Shown here: positions 6,528-8,159 of the stretch, piece by piece
Layout of the letters: the number at the start of each line of letters is the position of its first letter
Numbering within the stretch: position 1 is the stretch's first letter
NCBI GenBank assembly: GCA_945896765.1
Contig: CAMDEL010000062.1
Location: 1 to 8,159, forward strand
Direction of reading: 5' to 3'
From: Singulisphaera sp. GP187
GTDB taxonomy: Bacteria; Planctomycetota; Phycisphaerae; Phycisphaerales; SM1A02
DNA length: 8,159 bases
Made by a program: the position numbers and the translations under genes
Notes under the pieces: model-generated
What the model was told of the DNA's origin: nothing
Databases searched by the model: none
Seen by the model: only the letters and a program-made list of their open reading frames with translations

Positions 6528-7166
6528 ATGAAAAAGACATGGATTGTTTGCGGCGGTATCGCCATCCTCGCCCTTGCGGCGGGTTGTGACAGTTCGGTTC
6601 AAAGACAAAACGGAACATTGTTGAGCGAGAATGAAACGCTCAAGCAACAACTCGCAACAAATTCTGCGGCGCTCGAACAAGCAGACCGCGAGAAGCAAGC
6701 TGCCATTGCGCGTGCTCAAGCTGCAGAAGCACAATCGAAGACTTCGATTGGAGATCCCGCAACAGCTGATGCTGGCGCATTTGCTGGCATCGAAGGTGTG
6801 ACAGCCGCTGCACAAGGAAAAGACATTCACGTTTCAATCGAAGGCGATGTCCTGTTCGATTCCGGCAAAGAGGTGCTGAAAAGTGGATCGAAAAAGTCAC
6901 TCGATAAAATCATCGGAATCTTGAAGGATAATTATGCATCCAAGTCGATTGACGTCGCAGGATTCACAGATACGGATCCAATCAAGTATTCCGCATTCAA
7001 GAACAACTACTACCTCGGCTTCGAGCGTGCGTATGCAGTTCGTGAATATCTGATTTCAAAAGGATTGAATGGCAAGCAGATTTCGCTCTCAAGTTTCGGA
7101 CCAGATCAACCTCTCGATTCGAAGTCAAAGAGCCGACGCGTCGAGATCGTCTTGATTGGTCAGTGA
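6528..7166 (+). CDS. OmpA/Pal-like peptidoglycan-binding lipoprotein
   Basis: A 212-residue lipoprotein that probably ties an envelope membrane to peptidoglycan. Residues 1-20 are a lipoprotein signal: basic MKK, a hydrophobic stretch, then lipobox LAAGC with C20 as the lipidated residue. Residues about 28-70 are polar and Ala/Glu/Gln-rich with heptad character (SENETLKQQL, REKQAAIARAQAAEAQ), likely a coiled-coil stalk. The OmpA C-terminal domain fills about 98-210: VLFDSGKEVLK (108-118), GFTDTD (145-150), GFERAYAVREYL (164-175) and SRRVEIVLI (202-210). By alignment with E. coli OmpA, D148 and R167 match the Asp/Arg pair that holds diaminopimelate; the loop between them is about four residues longer. 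The +2 residue is Asp, which in E. coli favours inner-membrane retention. A good Shine-Dalgarno sets the start at 6528. It is likely its own expression unit. It resembles Pal, but no Tol genes are near. Confidence 0.92.
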   Translation: MKKTWIVCGGIAILALAAGCDSSVQRQNGTLLSENETLKQQLATNSAALEQADREKQAAIARAQAAEAQSKTSIGDPATADAGAFAGIEGVTAAAQGKDIHVSIEGDVLFDSGKEVLKSGSKKSLDKIIGILKDNYASKSIDVAGFTDTDPIKYSAFKNNYYLGFERAYAVREYLISKGLNGKQISLSSFGPDQPLDSKSKSRRVEIVLIGQ

Positions 7167-7174
7167 AAAAGCGT

Positions 7175-8056
7175 TCAGAAGTTCACGCCGAGACCTTCGG
7201 CGCGAACCTTCTTCATAAGCAGTTCGACTTCGCCCAGTGTGCTTTTCAGCCGCTGGGCGGAGTCGTTTAATGAGTTGTACAAATCGGGGTTGCTCATCAG
7301 TTGGCCAACAGTTCCCTTGCCATCTTGGGCTTGTTTTGTCAGCAATTCAACTTGTGCAAGTGTCTTTGAGAGTTGGTCGAATACTGGCTGAACGCTCGCA
7401 AGCAATGCATTGGCGTTGCCTTGCAGACTATTGGCAGTTTTGGTCAGAGCCATCACAGTTGATGACGTCGCATCAATCAAATCGTTTGCCTTCGCAACTG
7501 CGCTCTTCGCATCTGCAAGCATTTGCTCGTCTCCAAGCCATTTCTGTGCATCTTTTCCAAGCTCATCAATTCTTCGCATTGCCAAATCAAGCCCAGCCAG
7601 TTTTTCGCTCAGCGTACGGGACAGGCGTTCTTCGAGTCCCTCAAACTTTGCTGTGACGATTGCATTTCCATCATGCGGAAGCGTTGCTCCACCAGTCGTA
7701 TATCCAACAGGAATCGAAAAGTCTAAGCGTGCTGTTCCACCAATCAAACTGGTACTCACTGTCGCTTCGACTCCAGCCGGAATATCAATTGACCCTTCAA
7801 TATTCAAAATGATCTGCACCGGATTTTCGCTGTCAATAACAACCGTGACTGCTTTGACTTCTCCAATTGGTACACCAACAAGTGTGACCTGGCTCCCTAA
7901 TCGCACACCCATCGCTTGATTGGCGTGGACAGTCACGTCGTATTTTTGGCGTAGAGATGTGGTGAGATTGCCAAAGAGAAGCAGCAGAAATGCGAATCCC
8001 GCAACTCCTAAGATGGCGACAATTCCTATGACGAAGTTTCGAGTGGTTTCTTTCAT
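7175..8056 (-). CDS. MlaD-family MCE-domain protein (lipid transport substrate-binding subunit)
   Basis: Membrane-anchored MCE protein, the periplasmic lipid-binding part of an Mla-type ABC transporter that moves phospholipids or other hydrophobic molecules between membranes. It has 293 residues; E. coli MlaD has 183. Residues 7-28 form a single membrane anchor. The MCE domain covers about 38-116: YDVTVHANQAMGVRLGSQV (39-57), LVGVPIGEVKAV (59-70), IPAGVEATVSTSLIGGTARL (92-111). The rest (about 138-290) is mostly helical and probably coiled coil. It ends with GTVGQLMSNPDLYNSL (248-263), a segment I recall from the tails of bacterial MlaD-like proteins. The ATG sits in an ATGA overlap with the stop of the upstream MlaF-like ATPase, so the two are probably translated together. 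It converges on the lipoprotein gene with 8 bp between stops. mlaD is plausible but left blank because of the long tail. Confidence 0.93.
   Translation of the reverse strand: MKETTRNFVIGIVAILGVAGFAFLLLLFGNLTTSLRQKYDVTVHANQAMGVRLGSQVTLVGVPIGEVKAVTVVIDSENPVQIILNIEGSIDIPAGVEATVSTSLIGGTARLDFSIPVGYTTGGATLPHDGNAIVTAKFEGLEERLSRTLSEKLAGLDLAMRRIDELGKDAQKWLGDEQMLADAKSAVAKANDLIDATSSTVMALTKTANSLQGNANALLASVQPVFDQLSKTLAQVELLTKQAQDGKGTVGQLMSNPDLYNSLNDSAQRLKSTLGEVELLMKKVRAEGLGVNF
7181..7207. terminator. Candidate bidirectional terminator hairpin in the convergent 3' region
   Basis: An 11-base arm, GTTCACGCCGA, pairs with TCGGCGCGAAC with one mismatch around a 5-base loop (7192-7196). It starts 14 bases after the lipoprotein stop and lies within the last codons of the minus-strand MCE gene. 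On the plus strand only a pyrimidine run (CTTCTT) follows. On the minus strand five Ts occur about ten bases past the stem (7170-7166), further than usual. Placement between convergent genes favours a terminator role, but the U-tracts are weak. Confidence 0.4.
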
Positions 8057-8159
8057 AACTGTCTTTGCACTCCATCATCCCTCTTTCCACGGATTCGCGC
8101 TAGTTCATCAACGCCCAGTTCTCCGCGAAGGAATTGGCCTGCGATTGGATCGGTTGTGG
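8053..8159 (-). CDS. C-terminal end of an MlaF-like ABC ATPase (runs off the right edge)
   Basis: The last 34 codons of a minus-strand gene lie at the right edge. They are read in the frame ending at the TGA of 8053-8055, which overlaps the MCE gene's ATG by ATGA. The peptide starts TTDPIAGQFLRGELG and continues as a charged tail (DELARIRGKRDD) to a final QRQL. The DP..xQFLxG pattern matches what I recall near the C-terminus of MlaF-type ATPases (DPRVRQFLDG in E. coli). No ATPase core motif is in the window, so the call rests on this short match, the coupled overlap and the MCE neighbour. The other two minus-strand frames here stop early. If right, the permease (MlaE-like) should also lie beyond the edge. 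Confidence 0.72.
   Translation of the reverse strand, partial: TTDPIAGQFLRGELGVDELARIRGKRDDGVQRQL

Noticed and set aside
7410..7919. Open frame of 169 codons on the plus strand
   Set aside because: It is antisense to the MCE domain gene. Its Ser/Pro/Ala richness comes from the reverse of the helical tail's codons.

Overview
The window reads as ordinary bacterial chromosome from a Gram-negative-type (diderm) organism. It is tightly packed, with 8 to 57 bp between most genes and several 4-bp ATGA stop/start overlaps. A planctomycete-like origin is my best guess. It rests on recalled family habits: a prepilin peptidase of about 410 residues with a large middle insertion, an MCE protein with a long helical tail, and few Shine-Dalgarno sequences. 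No search was possible, so the taxonomy is inference. No mobile element, CRISPR array, tRNA or rRNA was seen.

Layout. On the minus strand, reading from 3437 down to 1, are recG (fork-remodelling helicase), a LolD/MacB-type ABC ATPase, and the N-terminal 198 residues of its FtsX/MacB-type permease. The permease starts inside the ATPase stop codon and runs off the left edge. Diverging from recG across only 18 bp, the plus strand carries xseA and xseB (both subunits of exonuclease VII, overlapping by ATGA) and then a type IV prepilin peptidase. After a 57-bp gap with a perfect 8-bp hairpin and the only clear Shine-Dalgarno sequence in the window comes an OmpA/Pal-like lipoprotein. It converges, with 8 bp between stop codons, on a minus-strand MlaD-like MCE protein. 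The last 34 codons of a probable MlaF-type ATPase gene lie upstream of that gene and overlap it by ATGA at the right edge.

How the genes fit together. The central block is DNA repair: RecG on stalled forks and recombination intermediates, and ExoVII on single-stranded ends. They are divergently arranged and so could share control. The flanks are envelope functions: a MacB/LolCDE-like exporter, prepilin processing, a peptidoglycan-binding lipoprotein and an Mla-type lipid transporter. Two edge genes, the partial permease and the MlaF tail, are easy to miss because both are cut by the window boundary.

Nothing here amounts to a clearly new system. The items most worth a second look are the permease with a histidine-rich periplasmic segment, the extra domain in the prepilin peptidase, the divergent repair-gene start region, and the hairpins flanking the lipoprotein gene.
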